In this document: positions 15,187 to 23,571 of the stretch, one piece after another
How the letters are laid out: every line of letters begins with the position of its first letter
Numbering within the stretch: the first letter of the stretch is position 1
Assembly (NCBI GenBank): GCA_037144355.1
Contig: JBAWWY010000001.1
Coordinates: forward strand, 544,574-608,573
Direction of reading: 5' to 3'
From: JBAWWY01 sp037144355
GTDB lineage: Bacteria > Bacillota > Clostridia > Peptostreptococcales > Anaerovoracaceae
Length of the DNA: 64,000 nucleotides
Position numbers and translations under genes: made by a program
The notes under the pieces: model-generated
Seen by the model: the letters and a program-made list of their open reading frames with translations, nothing else
Told to the model about the DNA's origin: nothing
The model's database searches: none

Positions 15187-16494
15187 TTACCATTTTCCGC
15201 CTAACAGTAGGTTTGGAAGCCAGGTTGCTAGTCCAGGGATATAAGTTGTTAAAATCAAAACTGGAATCCAAGCAAATGCTATCAGATACATGGTAGGTTT
15301 TAGCATTTCATTGACTGGAGCTTTACCGATTCTCCCAGCAAGATATAGGAATGGTGCACATGGAGGTGTAACACAGGCAAGACCAAGGTTTACTCCTATG
15401 ATTGCTGCGAAGTGTGTTGGTGTAACGCCAAGCGATACTACTATAGGTAGCAACATAGGGGTACAAAGAAGTATTGCACTGATATCATCCATAAGCATTC
15501 CGATGATAATTAAGAATAAGTTTATCATTAGCAGGATTATTATCGGATTTTCCGATACCAGATTCAGAACAAACATAAGTTTCTGTGGTACCTGTTCCAT
15601 TATATAAAGCCTGCTGAGCATTTGTACAGAAATGATCATAATCAGGATAACACCAGCAGTTGTTACAGACTGGATAAGAACCTGGTAAAAAGCCTTCCAA
15701 GTCAATCCTTTATAAATAAACATTCCAACTGGGAATGAATAGATACATGATATGGCAGCGGCTTCGGTAGGGGTCATTATTCCGCCATAGATTCCGCCTA
15801 AGATAATAACTGGAGCCATGATGGCTGGAAACGCTTTAAATGATTTTTTCCCGAGCAGAATCATTGTGGTAGGTAGATTATAGTTTTCAGTAACTTTGAT
15901 GTTTTTATCTTTTCTAAGCAAGAAAAGATTTACTAAACTGAAACATATAACTAGGGCAATACCTGGTATAACAGTAGCTAGGAAACTTGCAAGCACTGAT
16001 GTGCTGGCTACCCAGGCATAAAGTATCATTGTCAGACTTGGTGGAATAAGAAGTCCAAGCACACCTGCGCTTGCTATAAGAGCTGCGCTGTGTCCTCTTG
16101 GGTATCCTGCCTCACGCATACGTGGAAGCATTATTGATCCGATACATGTAACTGTTGCTGCTCCACTTCCGGAAATCGCTCCGAAGATAGCACAAGAAAC
16201 AACCATTACTACTCCAAGACCGCCTCTTACTCTACCAACTAGAACTTCAACTACATCGATAAGTTTTTCTCCGATTCCACCACGCTCCATGATTCCTCCA
16301 GCGAGGACGAAAAGTGGGATTGCGCAGATTATTATTGAAGATCCTTTGCTGTATCCGTAAGGAAGCAAGAAACTGTGGTCGTATCCTCCCATGATAACTA
16401 CTATTACCGAGGATGCGAAAAATGCGAATGGCACAGGGATTCCTAAAATCAATGCTGCCAATAAAGCGAAAAACGCTACTACAATTGTAATCAT
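15187..16494 (-). CDS. dctM: TRAP transporter large permease (DctM family)
   Basis: Large membrane subunit (435 residues, about twelve hydrophobic segments) of a tripartite ATP-independent periplasmic transporter. DctM signatures include GIPVPFAFFASS, FVLAGGIMERGGI, SGSGAATVTCIGSIMLP, MREAGYPRGHSAALIASAG and PPSLTMILYAW, and near the C-terminus CTPPCAPFLYLAG. It imports a carboxylate-type solute using the sodium gradient, with DctQ and the DctP binding protein. It starts four bases after the DctQ stop, so translation is coupled. Substrate cannot be read from the sequence. Confidence 0.95.
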   Translation of the reverse strand: MITIVVAFFALLAALILGIPVPFAFFASSVIVVIMGGYDHSFLLPYGYSKGSSIIICAIPLFVLAGGIMERGGIGEKLIDVVEVLVGRVRGGLGVVMVVSCAIFGAISGSGAATVTCIGSIMLPRMREAGYPRGHSAALIASAGVLGLLIPPSLTMILYAWVASTSVLASFLATVIPGIALVICFSLVNLFLLRKDKNIKVTENYNLPTTMILLGKKSFKAFPAIMAPVIILGGIYGGIMTPTEAAAISCIYSFPVGMFIYKGLTWKAFYQVLIQSVTTAGVILIMIISVQMLSRLYIMEQVPQKLMFVLNLVSENPIIILLMINLFLIIIGMLMDDISAILLCTPMLLPIVVSLGVTPTHFAAIIGVNLGLACVTPPCAPFLYLAGRIGKAPVNEMLKPTMYLIAFAWIPVLILTTYIPGLATWLPNLLLGGKW

Positions 16495-16498
16495 AATC

Positions 16499-17041
16499 CT
16501 ATGCTCCTTCTCTTATTTTTTTTACTGCCTTTGGAGGCGGATTTTTAAATACCTGTATAAATGACTTAACCTCATCGTAGAAATAAACCGAATTATAAAA
16601 CGATACTAGTAAAAGTCCAATAAATACCGACCCTTCTCCAATAAGAGTTGGGAGACGCCAAACTGGTGTTTTCATGTGCATTCCAAATGACCATGCGGCA
16701 AAATTGTATGCCCAGACCATGAAGACTATACCTAGTACCAGTGTGCAGAAATGTGCAAACAATTTAATGCTGGATTTTGCTCTTCCATCCGGCATCATTA
16801 TAGTAAGAATATCTGCTGTAATCTGACTTTTTTCATAACTACCGTAGGCACTTCCAATCATGTACAGCCACAAAGCAAAGAATGCCAGAATTTCTTCATA
16901 GCCAACTAAATCTATATTGAAAAAGTAACGCAATATCATTGCGCCAGCTACTATAAACACAACCATGACACCTGTTATAGACATGATGATTCTCATAAAA
17001 ACTAGCAGGGACTTCCATAAAATGTTATCTTCTCTAGTCAA
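16499..17041 (-). CDS. dctQ: TRAP transporter small permease (DctQ family), TTG start
   Basis: Four-helix small membrane subunit of the TRAP transporter, about 180 residues. It has the family segment NIDLVGYEEILAFFALWLYMIGSAYGSYEKSQI. I chose the TTG at 17041 because AGGAGG sits seven bases before it. The upstream in-frame extension to 17101 would have to encode part of the intergenic hairpin (17064-17090) and is rejected. Its end abuts the DctM start. Confidence 0.9.
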   Translation of the reverse strand: MTREDNILWKSLLVFMRIIMSITGVMVVFIVAGAMILRYFFNIDLVGYEEILAFFALWLYMIGSAYGSYEKSQITADILTIMMPDGRAKSSIKLFAHFCTLVLGIVFMVWAYNFAAWSFGMHMKTPVWRLPTLIGEGSVFIGLLLVSFYNSVYFYDEVKSFIQVFKNPPPKAVKKIREGA

Positions 17042-17063
17042 TTTTAGCCCTCCTTCATAATTT

Positions 17064-17090
17064 GAAGGGGGAGGGTTGTCCTCCCCCTTC
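17064..17090 (-). promoter_or_regulatory. Intergenic 11-bp stem-loop between dctP and dctQ
   Basis: GAAGGGGGAGG (17064-17074) pairs perfectly with CCTCCCCCTTC (17080-17090), with a five-base loop. No T tract follows on the minus strand, so it is not a standard terminator. Its position between the binding-protein gene and the membrane-subunit genes suits an RNA-stability or processing element that keeps dctP transcript more abundant. It ends a few bases before the dctQ Shine-Dalgarno. Confidence 0.7.
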
Positions 17091-17124
17091 TTGATTGTCA
17101 ATTCGAGTAATTTATTTGATTTTT

Positions 17125-18171
17125 CTATTTAGCTTCTGATTTTGCAACTTCAGCTTTCAATCCGTCAAGTAAGTCTTTAGTATAAACACTTTCAAGTTTT
17201 GGCCATGAAGTTGTTCTTACGAAATCTGCAAGTGTCTGAATTTGTTCTGGAGTATAGATAGTAACTTTCACTCCAAGCTTTGTTAATTCGCCAAGCCATT
17301 TTTCATCTTCTGCTTTTGCATCTACAAAACTGCTATTGCTTGCTGCAGCGAAAGCGTCAGTAAGTATTTTCTGGTCTTCAGCGCTGAAACTGTCAAACTT
17401 AGCTTGATTCATTACATAAGAAGTACTTTCTGCATGCATGTAAGTTACATAGAAGTTCTTGATAACTTCTCCAACCCAGTGATAGTTTACGTTTGGAGTT
17501 CCACCGATCCAACCATCTACAACGCCGGTCTGGATTGCAGTTGGAGCTTCAGCATAAGGAACTGTGATTGCAGTATAACCAAGATCTGTGATAGGAGCTC
17601 TTGATGCTGGAGCAGCCCATACACGAATCTTCAAACCTTTGTCTGTGCCAGGGGTAAACATGTCTTTTGGTTCTTTAATAGTTCCCATTCCGATGTAACC
17701 TTCAATGAAGAATCCGAGGAATTTTACACCTAGAACAGAATTATATTCTACAAATTTGTTGTATAAATATCCACCTGGTGCATAGATGATCTTAGCTTGA
17801 TCATAACCAGTGGTAAGATATGGGGTGTAAGCAGCCCCAAGGCGGCCGTCTAATGAGTCAGGAATTGTAATATGAGCGATATCGATAGTACCTTTTACGA
17901 TCTCAGGATAAACTGTATTATAGTCGCCAAGTTGGCTGGCTGGATACAGGTCGATCTTGATTCTGCCGTTGGTTGCGGCAAGAACGTCCGCAATAAGCTT
18001 CTGGTTGGCTCTTGTAGCGATATGGTCGATAGGATGGTCAGATGCCATTCTTAGTACAACTTGGTCTGCTGGTGGAGGTGTAACTCCGGTATCAGTAGTT
18101 TTGCTTCCGCATCCTACTGCAAGAGTTGATACCAACATGGCAATAATGAGCAATAAAGATAGTTTTTTCAT
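17125..18171 (-). CDS. dctP: TRAP transporter solute-binding lipoprotein (DctP family)
   Basis: Extracytoplasmic solute receptor, about 348 residues, first gene of the TRAP operon. The signal ends in a lipobox (LAVGC), followed by a Thr/Pro-rich linker. DctP features include RMASDHPIDHIATRANQKL, IDLYPASQLGDYNTVYPEI, the RVWAAPASRAPITDLG region holding the ligand-binding Arg, and AEAPTAIQTGVVDGWIGG. The ATG at 18171 has AAAGGAG upstream; an in-frame ATG at 18189 would lie before that site. The sigma-A-like promoter at 18429-18400 gives a leader of about 220 bases. Confidence 0.93.
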   Translation of the reverse strand: MKKLSLLLIIAMLVSTLAVGCGSKTTDTGVTPPPADQVVLRMASDHPIDHIATRANQKLIADVLAATNGRIKIDLYPASQLGDYNTVYPEIVKGTIDIAHITIPDSLDGRLGAAYTPYLTTGYDQAKIIYAPGGYLYNKFVEYNSVLGVKFLGFFIEGYIGMGTIKEPKDMFTPGTDKGLKIRVWAAPASRAPITDLGYTAITVPYAEAPTAIQTGVVDGWIGGTPNVNYHWVGEVIKNFYVTYMHAESTSYVMNQAKFDSFSAEDQKILTDAFAAASNSSFVDAKAEDEKWLGELTKLGVKVTIYTPEQIQTLADFVRTTSWPKLESVYTKDLLDGLKAEVAKSEAK

Positions 18172-18250
18172 TTTTTCTCCTTTTCGCATTCAAATTTAGA
18201 ATTAAACAAAATGTTCAGGTTAAAATGAATTTTATTCGAGCTGTCTTTAT

Positions 18251-18299
18251 GACCTTAAGAATACAAATGCTATGTTTGGGCGGATCATATTTCTTGGTC
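18251..18299 (-). promoter_or_regulatory. Stem-loop in the long dctP leader
   Basis: On the minus strand GACC-AAGAA pairs with UUCUU-AA-GGUC (nine pairs with a two-base bulge) enclosing about 29 bases. It lies in the 220-base leader between the promoter and the dctP start. No known riboswitch class is recognised. Confidence 0.4.
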
Positions 18300-18399
18300 T
18301 TTCGCTAGATGCTTATATCTGGACAACTCCTCCCCTCTCTATAGTCAATGTTGTTTTTACCTCTTGAAATATTTAGAATTTTCCGAAAACTTTGTCTTG

Positions 18400-18429
18400 A
18401 TTATACATTTTTTCGATAACTGTTGTCAA
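18400..18429 (-). promoter_or_regulatory. Sigma-A-type promoter of the TRAP operon
   Basis: Minus strand: TTGACA at 18429-18424, an 18-base spacer, and TATAAT at 18405-18400. Both hexamers match consensus exactly. Confidence 0.8.
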
Positions 18430-18497
18430 CGATTTAAAAGGCCAATTTAAAGAAATATGTTGATTGAATGAAAAAGTGGGTATAATAAAATTCTTTC

Positions 18498-18523
18498 GTT
18501 ATCCAGGCTTGTTATCCAGGCTT
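18498..18523. repeat. Two tandem copies of a 13-bp sequence
   Basis: GTTATCCAGGCTT occurs at 18498-18510 and again at 18511-18523 with no mismatch. It lies upstream of the desulforedoxin gene and could be a regulator site or simple slippage. Confidence 0.6.
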
Positions 18524-18659
18524 GATTTTCATAGTTTTCCGGGCAAATATACATAGTGTAAAAAATAAAATAAGAAATGTTGAAATTATTTTAAAAGGGG
18601 TATAGTATGAATATACAAGTAAAATAAATTGTTAGGAACTTTGAAGGGAGGTACTTTAA

Positions 18660-18842
18660 ATGGCTTATGTTGGTGAAATATTTGAATGTGAAATCTGTGG
18701 CAATCGTGTGATTGTTACTAAGACAGGTGGAAACCCAGAAATATCTTGTTGTGGACAACCTATGAAAGCAATAAGGAAATTAACTCCTGAAGATCTTACC
18801 CATGGAGAAAAGTTCTTTGACAGATTTGATTTAGCTAAATAA
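18660..18842 (+). CDS. Stand-alone desulforedoxin-type protein
   Basis: A 60-residue protein matching desulforedoxin and the N-terminal domain of desulfoferrodoxin: CEIC at residues 10-13, a TKTGG turn, and the adjacent pair SCCGQPM. The four cysteines bind one rubredoxin-like Fe(Cys)4 centre. It lacks the superoxide reductase domain, so it is probably a small electron carrier. The extra tail (KLTPEDLTHGEKFFDRFDLAK) is longer than in classical desulforedoxin. GGAGG lies eight bases before the ATG, and a strong terminator follows. Confidence 0.88.
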   Translation: MAYVGEIFECEICGNRVIVTKTGGNPEISCCGQPMKAIRKLTPEDLTHGEKFFDRFDLAK

Positions 18843-18857
18843 CCAAAAAATTAAATA

Positions 18858-18890
18858 CAAAGCCCTATTGCTTATGCAATAGGGCTTTTA
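18858..18890. terminator. Bidirectional terminator between desulforedoxin and stalk-domain genes
   Basis: AAAGCCCTATTGC pairs with GCAATAGGGCTTT around a TTAT loop, followed by T on the plus strand and by T-rich sequence on the minus strand. It separates two convergent genes. Confidence 0.9.
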
Positions 18891-18915
18891 AATTTCCGTT
18901 AAATTAATATAAAGT

Positions 18916-20442
18916 TTATATAGGTTTCACCACAACGCCCGAACTTGTTGCACCATTTATTAAAGAGTTGTAATCCAGTATTCTCGCACCTTGTGGCAGC
19001 TTGAGATCTACAACTTGTGAAGTTTCCTTGAGCAAAGATGTCACTTTCATATTCATTTGCATAATGCTTTCCATCGAGAAGTCTAAAGACATATCTGCGC
19101 TCATCTGGGTCCCTGCCATTTTAAAATTCATTGTTGCACCTTGATAATTTCCGTTTCCAGAAACAGAGTAGGAAGACATCTTGTCATTGCTTGTCTTTAC
19201 CATAATATCAGAGCTGAAATCAATGGAGTCAAGACTTGACTTAATATCGGAAATATCCTGGGTTGACAAGGTCAATCCTGCAGTTAATGCAGTTTTTGCC
19301 AAAGCTGCTGCTATGTCGACGGCATCGATTTTTAAAGTATACGTAGCTGCATTCCCAGAAACCTGTTTAGTAAATGCCGCATCTCCAACGAGATAATTCA
19401 TAAAGGAATAAACAGCCTTGGTATTTTCATAAGTTTTGGAATCCATAGGCATACCCGCAGAAACAAAACTTTCAAGGTAGCCGCCAACAGTTGCTTTTGA
19501 TGATTTAAGATTCATCATTCCCCTTATATCAAATCCCATGTCATCATAAGCTTTGAAAATATCCATTTTCAACCAAGTATTTTCATCAATGGAAGGGTCA
19601 AGTGTTTTGAATAATGGAGCATTCATATACATTGTCCCAGCTTCTCCATTTATCTTCATTTTTATACTTATATTCTTCAACATTTCCATTGAAGCTTTTG
19701 CTGCAGCTCTCTGGTCTTCTGGCAATTGTGAGATAAATGCCTCAGAGTTTACAGTGAAATCCATTGACATTTCAGCATCGGTTTTGTATTGCAATCCATC
19801 AACTGATCCACTCATGCTGAATGGAACCGCCGTTCCTCCAGTAAAAGTTTTGAAGTCCGCGTTGAAATTGCCTGTGGAATGATAGGTTTTTTCCATATCC
19901 AAATCAGAGGAAATGAGCTTGTTTAAGATTGAAAAATCATTATCTGCATTTGCAAATAATTTTTTAAAGTCATTTATTAGAACTACTTTTGAAACATTGT
20001 CCCAACCTACGGTGTATCCTAGGCTTTCAGCCATAAATCTTGCTGATACATAGGTTCGGTATGTTTTTTGATCAATGAATGGAACGACATCCATTTTTTT
20101 AGTAACATTTGTATCCCCTTGTTTTATAAGAATATCAGTTCCTCCAATTTTGAATGACATTTCCATGGAATCATTTTTCGCAGTAACCGTTTTAGTAGCC
20201 GTATCGAAAGATACAGTCATACCCATTTCTTCAAGTATTTTTCTGAATGGCACCATTGTCCTGCCTTTGATAATTTTTGGAGCAGCTTCAGAAAAAGCAA
20301 TATACTTGCCATCATACTGAACCTTAATTTGTGGTGTAGTCTTTGTTAAAGCAGTATCTGAGCCAAAAGCCACGGTAGTTCCAGCAAGCATCATAATGCC
20401 AACTAGTGTTGTTAAAATAATTCCTTTAATCGTCTTCCTCAT
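18916..20442 (-). CDS. Secreted protein with copper amine oxidase N-terminal-like (stalk) domains
   Basis: A 508-residue exported protein. The signal peptide is followed by two copies of the copper-amine-oxidase N-terminal-like stalk unit: KIIKGRTMVPFRKILEEMGMTV near residue 58 and IDQKTYRTYVSARFMAESLGYTVGWD near residue 123. In Clostridia these domains bind cell-wall components. The remaining 340 residues are rich in KMNGE/SMEM-type beta strands and show no catalytic motif; they resemble lipid- or polymer-binding beta folds. No transmembrane tail. Its start overlaps a short upstream reading frame with a better Shine-Dalgarno. Confidence 0.85.
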   Translation of the reverse strand: MRKTIKGIILTTLVGIMMLAGTTVAFGSDTALTKTTPQIKVQYDGKYIAFSEAAPKIIKGRTMVPFRKILEEMGMTVSFDTATKTVTAKNDSMEMSFKIGGTDILIKQGDTNVTKKMDVVPFIDQKTYRTYVSARFMAESLGYTVGWDNVSKVVLINDFKKLFANADNDFSILNKLISSDLDMEKTYHSTGNFNADFKTFTGGTAVPFSMSGSVDGLQYKTDAEMSMDFTVNSEAFISQLPEDQRAAAKASMEMLKNISIKMKINGEAGTMYMNAPLFKTLDPSIDENTWLKMDIFKAYDDMGFDIRGMMNLKSSKATVGGYLESFVSAGMPMDSKTYENTKAVYSFMNYLVGDAAFTKQVSGNAATYTLKIDAVDIAAALAKTALTAGLTLSTQDISDIKSSLDSIDFSSDIMVKTSNDKMSSYSVSGNGNYQGATMNFKMAGTQMSADMSLDFSMESIMQMNMKVTSLLKETSQVVDLKLPQGARILDYNSLINGATSSGVVVKPI

Positions 20443-20470
20443 TTCTTGATTTTGTATAACGCCTTCGCAT
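20426..20470 (-). CDS. Possible 14-codon leader ORF overlapping the stalk-protein start
   Basis: On the minus strand AAAGGAG, seven bases, then ATG opens a reading frame for MRRRYTKSRNEEDD that stops at 20426. The main gene starts at 20442 inside it, in another frame, with only a weak Shine-Dalgarno of its own. Translation of the leader could deliver ribosomes to the main start. This is inferred from sequence only. Confidence 0.4.
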   Translation of the reverse strand: MRRRYTKSRNEEDD

Positions 20471-20718
20471 TATACTTCTCCTTTCTCTAATTGGATGGGA
20501 TCTTTGATTTTATATTAATAAAATAAATAGGATTTTCTTTAGTCTTATACTCTATGATAAATTGCATCAGGCCCTAATGCAAATCATATTTCATAGAATT
20601 ACCAATAATTCCGACTATTTGCGACTAATTGCGACTAATATAGTATATCTTCGTTGTTATTGCTATAAAGGTGTATAATGTAAGTAGTTGCAATTGATGT
20701 TTAAAAAGGAGTGATATC

Positions 20719-21231
20719 ATGTCCAAATACGAAACTGCACCATACAAAGTTTTAGAAAAAGATGGAGAAATTGAAATTCGTCTCTATGAAGGATTTTTTA
20801 CTGCAGGAGTTTCAGAAAACAAATCAATGGATTCTGATGGATTCAATCAGATTTTCAGTTACATCAGTGGCAATAATGATAAACACGAAAAAATCCCAAT
20901 GGCAACTCCGGTAATTAATAATATGGGAGAAGATAGCGCAGATACTGAATTTGTAATTCCCCATGGATACTCTGCCGAAACTCTTCCAAAGCCAGCCGAT
21001 CCACAAGTGAAAATCAATTGGATCGAAGGAAGGCTTGCTGCATCCATTACTTTTTCGGGGTCGGTGAATGAAAATAAAATAGAAGGTTACGAAGAAAAAC
21101 TTAAGGAGTGGCTTGCTAAGCGTGGCATAAAGATGATGGGTAACTTTAAGTTGGCTAGATACAATTCGCCTTTCTCGCTTCCTCCACTCAGGAGAAATGA
21201 GATTATCATCGACATAGAGGGATACAAATAA
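20719..21231 (+). CDS. SOUL-family heme-binding protein
   Basis: A 170-residue protein of the SOUL/HEBP family. It opens YETAPYKVLEKDGEIEIRLYE, the usual family start, then has KIPMATPVINN, and ends with the ARYNSPFSLPPLRRNEIIIDI segment typical of the family. Members bind heme or tetrapyrroles; the physiological role in bacteria is not settled. AAGGAG precedes the ATG, and TATAAT is present about 45 bases upstream. It is a single-gene unit, closed by a hairpin. Confidence 0.92.
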   Translation: MSKYETAPYKVLEKDGEIEIRLYEGFFTAGVSENKSMDSDGFNQIFSYISGNNDKHEKIPMATPVINNMGEDSADTEFVIPHGYSAETLPKPADPQVKINWIEGRLAASITFSGSVNENKIEGYEEKLKEWLAKRGIKMMGNFKLARYNSPFSLPPLRRNEIIIDIEGYK

Positions 21232-21254
21232 GTCTTGAGAAATTCACAAGTTTA

Positions 21255-21298
21255 AAAAGCAGAATTCAGTTTTTTATTTTATAAAAACTGGATTCTGC
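21255..21298. terminator. Terminator between convergent SOUL and peptidase genes
   Basis: AAAAGCAGAATTCAGTTTTT pairs with AAAACTGGATTCTGCTT with one mismatch, followed by T-rich sequence on the plus strand. Confidence 0.75.
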
Positions 21299-21326
21299 TT
21301 AATTTTAGTTTTATTATTTCTTTTAA

Positions 21327-21710
21327 TTACCTACTAGGTCCAGGTTTCCTACGCATATACTTTTCCATATTGCGCTCATCCTCAATCTCAAGTCCCCGTT
21401 CTCCCCCCAGAGATTCCAGATGATGGGTGAACTCATGTTTCAATGTTTTAGATAGTTGTTCCTTCAGTTTTTCATTTGATAAATTCCCATACAACGCTAC
21501 GAAAGATCCATAATATATGCATATATATCTCCCCATGCTGCTGCTTCTATTGTATTCTCCCATAATATATAAGTCATTGCTCCTGCTTTTTTTATGAAGT
21601 TTCGCTTCAGGCAATAAAATAATACCGCCATTAAGATCTTTATAAAAATCTTGTGGCAGCTCCTCCGCAATTTCATCCAGCATTGTTTCCATTTCTTCAA
21701 TTGATATCAT
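21327..21710 (-). CDS. Zincin-like metallopeptidase family protein
   Basis: A 127-residue protein of the small metallopeptidase family. It carries the zinc motif HEFTHHLES (HExxH type with Thr at the fourth place) near residue 91, preceded by GNLSNEKLKEQLSKTLK. Only the catalytic helix is easily recognised. The family function is unknown. The Shine-Dalgarno (AGAGG) is about 13 bases from the ATG, longer than ideal. The gene stands alone on the minus strand. Confidence 0.78.
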   Translation of the reverse strand: MISIEEMETMLDEIAEELPQDFYKDLNGGIILLPEAKLHKKSRSNDLYIMGEYNRSSSMGRYICIYYGSFVALYGNLSNEKLKEQLSKTLKHEFTHHLESLGGERGLEIEDERNMEKYMRRKPGPSR

Positions 21711-21800
21711 AATTTCGAAACACCTCTAACTGATTATACACCTGGGTTTTATAAAATTAACCATTTTTATTGTAGGATGTTGAATTCAGAAATTGTTTTT

Positions 21801-23039
21801 TTATTTCTGCAATGTAATGGAATCTCTCAATATATTTTTTACGTCGTATGCTTCTATTTTCATGCTATCGCTCTTTACGGAAATTGCCAGATACATTTGA
21901 ACCTTGGGTTGAATATCCAGTGCCTGCCAGCTTCTATATTTAATCGGATAAAATTTAACTCCACCGGTATTGCTATTAATATAAAGTGTTCCTTTACCCG
22001 ATTTAACAGCAAGACCATTTTCCAAGAAATAAGAGCGTTGGTAGTTGTGATCGTGTCCTTCCAAAACCAAATCTACACCTTGCTCGTCAAAAATTGGCAC
22101 CCATGCTTTTCTAATGTCAGTTGAATCATATGTTGATCCATATGGGCCGCGATGCAATGCTACAATTTTCCATTTCTTATTTGAAGCCTTTAAATCGCTT
22201 CTCAACCACTTTCCCTGCTTGACCAGATTCGCACTGCTACATTGAGTATTCATAATGACAATATGTGCATCACCATAATCAAAAGAGTATACCGTTCCAA
22301 GAGGAGCCCCTGTATCTATTTCATTGGGCAAGTCAAATCTATCAACAAAATTCTTCTCATTCGTATTTGTATTATTCTTATTCAATACTTCGTGGTTTCC
22401 AACAACGGGAGCGATTGGGAGATTGATGATTTCTTTTGAGACCGCCCCAGTAAACATATCCCACTGATTTATCAGCTGTCCATCATCTACCATATCTCCG
22501 CTATGAACCAGAAATCTGGTGTTTGGAAACTTCGCCAAAGCCATATCCAATGTATTCTTCCAAATCGAATAATCCTTTGTGTTTGAACCTTGTGTATCTG
22601 TAATATTTATAAAAGTAAAACCACTTTTATCTATTCCTGAAGTCCTAAATGTGCCTTGGCTGCTGAAAAACCCCTTTGATCCAACCCTATAGACGTATTC
22701 TTTTCCAGCTTGGAGATTGCCCACCTCGACTTTATGAATTTCCCTATTGCCGACATCTGTGTAATCCAAATAATTTGTTGAAACAATCTTGCTAATGTTG
22801 CTTTTTTCAAATCCACTGAATTGATCTTTCAGGCAAAAATCGATTTCTCCAGTTTTAATTTCTACCGAAGTATCCCATGTGAAGTTGTGCTGGGAACTTG
22901 AGTTTTCGCCAAAATTATTTGTAATGTATTGGGGGGCTTTGGTCAAACCGGCCGTTGTGAGAGTTGCCCCAGTTAATAATAAAATCCCGAAAGCAACTGT
23001 TATTGCAAAAAATATTAAATTCCTATTTCGCTTGTTCAT
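21801..23039 (-). CDS. Secreted purple acid phosphatase-like metallophosphoesterase
   Basis: A 412-residue protein with an N-terminal signal or membrane segment (RNLIFFAITVAFGILLLTGATL). An N-terminal fibronectin-like domain (SQHNFTWDTSVEIKTGEI...VEVGNLQAGKEYVYRVG), as in purple acid phosphatases, precedes the metallophosphatase domain. The metal ligands are visible in DTQG, HSGDMVDDG, VGNHE, ALHRGPYGS and EGHDHNYQRS. It probably hydrolyses phosphate esters outside the membrane. The start has a weak GAG site; no better one is in frame. Confidence 0.92.
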   Translation of the reverse strand: MNKRNRNLIFFAITVAFGILLLTGATLTTAGLTKAPQYITNNFGENSSSQHNFTWDTSVEIKTGEIDFCLKDQFSGFEKSNISKIVSTNYLDYTDVGNREIHKVEVGNLQAGKEYVYRVGSKGFFSSQGTFRTSGIDKSGFTFINITDTQGSNTKDYSIWKNTLDMALAKFPNTRFLVHSGDMVDDGQLINQWDMFTGAVSKEIINLPIAPVVGNHEVLNKNNTNTNEKNFVDRFDLPNEIDTGAPLGTVYSFDYGDAHIVIMNTQCSSANLVKQGKWLRSDLKASNKKWKIVALHRGPYGSTYDSTDIRKAWVPIFDEQGVDLVLEGHDHNYQRSYFLENGLAVKSGKGTLYINSNTGGVKFYPIKYRSWQALDIQPKVQMYLAISVKSDSMKIEAYDVKNILRDSITLQK

Positions 23040-23266
23040 TTAATCTCTCTTATAATTTCTCTTTTCATAAAGATATAACTTTTATGGCCCACTTGAACTA
23101 TATTATAACATATGGCAAATATAGTAGTATTCATTCATGCCTAAATTCGCTGCGTTTTTATCATGCTATCAAATTTGTAAACTTTGTTGAAATTTGATAT
23201 AATTAGTCCAGATAAATGAGAATTGTTATTCCTGATTTTGCCTTAAACGCAAAGGAGGTCACCACC

Positions 23267-23506
23267 ATGAAAGAATTATTTGCTTACGCACAAAAGTATA
23301 AGGATGAAATGAATCTGCTGGATTTGTCCCTATTTAAAGTATGCCTTGTCTCAATGGGAGTTTTGATAGGCTTGTCTGTCCCAAAATCCAAGAAAAAGAA
23401 TGTAGCGGCTGCTTCAAGTGTTCTATTTGCATTCTCTTATGCCCCGCTCATGACAAAATTTCTTTGCACGGTTTTGTGTGAAAAAAAAGAAGAAAATAAG
23501 GAATAA
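23267..23506 (+). CDS. Small membrane protein, resembles clostridial 'phosphate permease-like' short proteins
   Basis: A 79-residue protein with two hydrophobic segments (about residues 22-35 and 46-63) and a Lys-rich turn (PKSKKKN). The pattern FKVCLVSMGVLIGLSVPKSKKK followed by SYAPLMTKFL is found in short clostridial proteins that databases sometimes label as phosphate ABC permeases. That label has no experimental basis and I do not adopt it. AAAGGAGG lies before the ATG at 23267. Confidence 0.7.
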   Translation: MKELFAYAQKYKDEMNLLDLSLFKVCLVSMGVLIGLSVPKSKKKNVAAASSVLFAFSYAPLMTKFLCTVLCEKKEENKE

Positions 23507-23571
23507 TTTGAGAATAATCTATAATGATATTAATTACGTATTATAATCCTTTTGATTTGTTTTAATATGAA

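Larger units (their letters stand above)
18172..18659. other. 488-bp divergent control region between dctP and the desulforedoxin gene
   Basis: No gene is supported here. It holds the dctP promoter (18400-18429), a stem-loop in the dctP leader (18251-18299), two tandem copies of GTTATCCAGGCTT (18498-18523), and plus-strand -10-like boxes such as TATAAT at 18481-18486 and TATAGT at 18601-18606 that could serve the desulforedoxin gene. Confidence 0.6.

Noticed and set aside
17042..17101. Longer DctQ start 20 codons upstream
   Set aside because: It would translate the GC-rich hairpin and it has no ribosome site, while the TTG at 17041 has AGGAGG.
18498..18523. Two 13-bp tandem copies as a CRISPR or iteron array
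   Set aside because: Only two adjacent copies without spacers; too few for either.
20600..20640. TTGCGACTAA repeats as a regulator box
   Set aside because: Two short adjacent copies in AT-rich DNA, without symmetry or clear promoter relation; not enough to call.
23267..23506. Database-style label 'permease of phosphate ABC transporter' for the small membrane protein
   Set aside because: 79 residues are too short for a permease and no pst gene is nearby.
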